From DATJJW01 sp035491935 (lineage in GTDB: Bacteria > Pseudomonadota > Alphaproteobacteria > ATCC43930 > CGMCC-115725), in the NCBI GenBank assembly GCA_035491935.1, contig DATJJW010000272.1:1-7030 (forward strand): 7,030 nucleotides of DNA, written 5' to 3'. This document shows positions 5,274 through 7,030 of the stretch, in pieces. The notes below the pieces were generated by a model, which was given only the letters and a program-made list of their open reading frames with translations, did no database searches and was not told where the DNA came from. Within the stretch, counting starts at the first letter, position 1. The number at the start of each line of letters is the position of its first letter. Made by a program: the position numbers and the translations under genes.

Positions 5274-6139
5274 TGTCCCTTATTGGCGCGTGCATCCGCC
5301 GCGACCAGCGCACGCCGCATCATCGTCTCGGCGACCTGGCGCCGGTACCAGCTTGGCACCATCGCATCCTCCAGCGCCTCGATACCGGCGGCCGTGCGTG
5401 CAGCCTGGTGGACGAGCGCCTCGTCCGGCACGCGGCCGGCCAGCATCGCCTCGGCCTCGACCATGCGCAGCGGCACCGCATCGACACCGCTCAGCGTCAC
5501 CGCCGCGCGCTCGACCTTGCCCGCACCATCATAGACCAACGTCGCCGCGACCGAGACGATGGCGAAATCGCCATGCCGGCGCGCCAGCTCCATGAAGCTG
5601 AAGCCATGGCCCTTGGGCAGGATCGGGAAGCGCACCGCGGTCACCATCTCGTCCGGCTCGAGCGCGGTGGTCATGAAGCCGACGGTGAACTCCGCGACCG
5701 GCATGCGCCTTTCTCCGCGGATGCCGGCGATCTCGACCACGGCATCGAGATTGTTGGCCACCGCGACCTGTTCGGCGGCGGGATCGAGATGGCAGAGCGA
5801 ACCGCCGATCGTACCGCGATTGCGTGTCTGGCGATGGCCGACATGGCTCAACGCCTCGATCAGCAGCGGCAGGCCGTCCCGGACCAGTGCGCTATCCTCG
5901 ATGTCGCGCTGGCGGGTCATGGCGCCGATCCGGATCTCGTCGCCCTCGCGGGTGATGCCGGCCAGGGCATCGATCCGGTTGAGGTCGATGAGATGGTCGG
6001 GAAAGGCATAGCGCATGTTGAGCAAGGCCATCAGCGACTGGCCGCCCGCCAGCAGCCGGGCATTCTCCAGGGAGGCCAGCAGCCCTACCGCTTCCGCGAC
6101 GCTCTGCGGATCGTAATAGAGAAAATCGGGCGGCTTCAT
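5270..6139 (-). CDS. CoxM-type FAD-binding subunit of the Mo-hydroxylase
   Basis: A 289-residue flavoprotein of the CoxM/XdhA-FAD type, normal length. The two FAD-binding loops are plain: LLAGGQSLMALLNMR (29-43) and NRGTIGGSLCHLDPAAE (107-123), the latter with His/Asp-Pro-Ala-Glu as in CoxM. FMELARRHGDFAIVSVAA (182-199) is the conserved start of the C-terminal CODH flavoprotein domain. The subunit takes electrons from the [2Fe-2S] clusters and hands them to an external acceptor; it probably does not use NAD like true XDH, but that cannot be decided here. The start ATG overlaps the stop of the upstream Mo1 gene as ATGA and has GAGGG upstream; its stop overlaps the FeS start. Tight overlap on both sides indicates coupled synthesis of the complex. 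Confidence in family and frame is high. Confidence 0.94.
   Translation of the reverse strand: MKPPDFLYYDPQSVAEAVGLLASLENARLLAGGQSLMALLNMRYAFPDHLIDLNRIDALAGITREGDEIRIGAMTRQRDIEDSALVRDGLPLLIEALSHVGHRQTRNRGTIGGSLCHLDPAAEQVAVANNLDAVVEIAGIRGERRMPVAEFTVGFMTTALEPDEMVTAVRFPILPKGHGFSFMELARRHGDFAIVSVAATLVYDGAGKVERAAVTLSGVDAVPLRMVEAEAMLAGRVPDEALVHQAARTAAGIEALEDAMVPSWYRRQVAETMMRRALVAADARANKGH
5276..5281 (-). promoter_or_regulatory. Shine-Dalgarno-like site for the FeS subunit start
   Basis: AAGGGA on the minus strand lies in the last codons of the FAD gene. Its distance is two bases to the TTG at 5273 and eleven to the ATG at 5264. The first is too short and the second slightly long, so the site favours the ATG but does not settle it. 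Confidence 0.4.
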
Positions 6140-7030
6140 CGCGTGCCCTCGGCCAGATGCCGGCGCATCCGGCGCGGCGAGACCGGCAGGGATGTGATCG
6201 CCCCCGGCCGGCCCAGTGCATCATCGATGGCCGAAGCGATCGCCGCCCCCACCGCGTTGGTGCCGCCCTCGCCCGCGCCCTTGACGCCCAGCGGGTTGAG
6301 CGGGCTCGGCGCCTCCTCGGCGATCAGCACATCGACCGGCGGCACCTCGGCTATGGTCGGGATGAGGTAATCGGCAAAGGTGGTCGAGAGCGGCTGGCCC
6401 TGCTCGTCGTAGCAGAATTCCTCGAACAGCGCGCCGCCCAACCCTTGCGCGAAGCCGCCGACGATCTGGCCCTCGACCAGCATCGGATTGATCGCCCGGC
6501 CGATGTCATTGGCGATCAGGTAACGTTCGACGCGGGTCTCGCCGGTCTCTCGGTCGATGCGGATCTGGGCCAGATGCACGCCATAGGGATAGGTCATGTG
6601 CTCGCTGTAGAACCAGCGTTCGGCGGTCAGGCCCGGCGTGCGGCCCTTCATCAAGGGCGAATTCGGCCCCATCTGGCGTGCGACTTCCGCCAGATCCATC
6701 AGCGGCTGGTCGAGAGCGGTGTTGCGCAGGATGCGGCCGTCCCGGATGGTGAGATCGGCGGGCGCCGCCTGCAGCAGCTGCGCCGCCATGTCGAGTGCCA
6801 TGCTGCGCACCGCGTGGGCGGCGAGATATGTCGCGGTGCCGGACATCACCGTGACGCGCGAGGCATGGGCGCCATTGCCGAATTCGATCCGGTCGGTGCG
6901 GCCGCGCACGACACGGATACGCTGATAGTCGATGCCCAGCGTCTCGGCACAGATCTGCGCCAGCGCCGTCTCCATGCCCTGGCCGACGGAGGCGGCGCCG
7001 CTGACCAGCTCGACCCAGCCATTGGCATCG
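6136..7030 (-). CDS. Second molybdopterin-binding catalytic subunit (Mo1), 5' end outside window
   Basis: The frame is open from the right edge, so only the last 297 or so residues are seen; the internal ATG at 6973-6975 is not the start, because the codons before it read ELVSGAASVGQG, the family's cofactor-binding GQG loop. Further blocks are ANDIGRAINPMLVEGQIVGG, and PLNPLGVKGAGEGG with the catalytic Glu, near the C-terminus. Alignment by eye with Mo2 is collinear from GQG to the end (279 against 296 residues after GQG), so this is a paralogous catalytic subunit rather than a split half of Mo2. Both keep the catalytic Glu. It overlaps the FAD gene by ATGA. Either two Mo subunits share one FAD/FeS pair, or this gene belongs to a further set of subunits beyond the edge. 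Substrate loops of the N-terminal half are not visible. Confidence 0.92.
   Translation of the reverse strand, partial: DANGWVELVSGAASVGQGMETALAQICAETLGIDYQRIRVVRGRTDRIEFGNGAHASRVTVMSGTATYLAAHAVRSMALDMAAQLLQAAPADLTIRDGRILRNTALDQPLMDLAEVARQMGPNSPLMKGRTPGLTAERWFYSEHMTYPYGVHLAQIRIDRETGETRVERYLIANDIGRAINPMLVEGQIVGGFAQGLGGALFEEFCYDEQGQPLSTTFADYLIPTIAEVPPVDVLIAEEAPSPLNPLGVKGAGEGGTNAVGAAIASAIDDALGRPGAITSLPVSPRRMRRHLAEGTR

Noticed and set aside
2344..6139. Annotation as an aerobic CO dehydrogenase (coxMSL) because of the CoxG-like gene
   Set aside because: Mo2 lacks the VAYRCSFR-type Cys loop that defines the Cu-Mo CO dehydrogenase, and gene order and companions differ from cox clusters.

Overview
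The window is a block of seven tightly packed genes, all on the minus strand, followed at its left edge by the first codons of an insertion-sequence transposase. High GC, codon bias towards G/C third positions, and the combination of Mo-hydroxylase subunits with a CoxG-type protein suggest a high-GC proteobacterium, most likely an alphaproteobacterium. That assignment is inference from style, not from a marker gene.

In transcription order (right to left) the layout is: (1) the C-terminal part of a molybdopterin-binding catalytic subunit, cut by the right edge (here Mo1); (2) a CoxM-type FAD subunit; (3) a CoxS-type subunit with two [2Fe-2S] clusters; (4) a complete second molybdopterin-binding catalytic subunit (here Mo2); (5) a PaaI-type hotdog thioesterase; (6) a CoxG-like SRPBCC protein with a Pro/Ala linker, a heptad-repeat segment and a C-terminal hydrophobic anchor; (7) a PuuE-like protein of the polysaccharide deacetylase fold. 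The first five genes are joined by stop/start overlaps (ATGA, TTGA, TGATG, ATGA), and the last two follow after gaps of 19 and 18 bases. They therefore look like one operon whose promoter lies beyond the right edge.

Genes 1-4 encode a xanthine dehydrogenase/CO dehydrogenase family molybdenum hydroxylase with two alternative catalytic subunits around one FAD subunit and one FeS subunit. Active-site loops argue against a CO dehydrogenase (no VAYRCSFR-type Cys loop) and against a canonical xanthine dehydrogenase (the purine-binding Glu after GGGFG is replaced in Mo2). CoxG probably tethers or helps mature the enzyme at the membrane. A working guess is hydroxylation of a heterocyclic or aromatic substrate to a cyclic amide, opened by the deacetylase-fold hydrolase, with the thioesterase acting on a CoA intermediate or as housekeeping. 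The substrate cannot be read from the sequence.

Positions 1 to about 112 differ from the rest: about 49% GC by hand count, an imperfect direct repeat, and a strong ribosome binding site before a start codon that opens MGKGYSSDLRKR, the typical N-terminus of IS630-family transposases. The deacetylase stop codon lies in a CTAG, the preferred IS630 target, so the element may have inserted exactly at the end of the operon.

The most interesting points are the duplicated catalytic subunit, a nearly perfect triplicated 15-bp unit coding NVQMS inside Mo2, the modular CoxG tail, and the possible IS junction at the operon's end. No gene-free stretch exceeds about 80 bases, and I saw no tRNA, rRNA, CRISPR array or convincing terminator.
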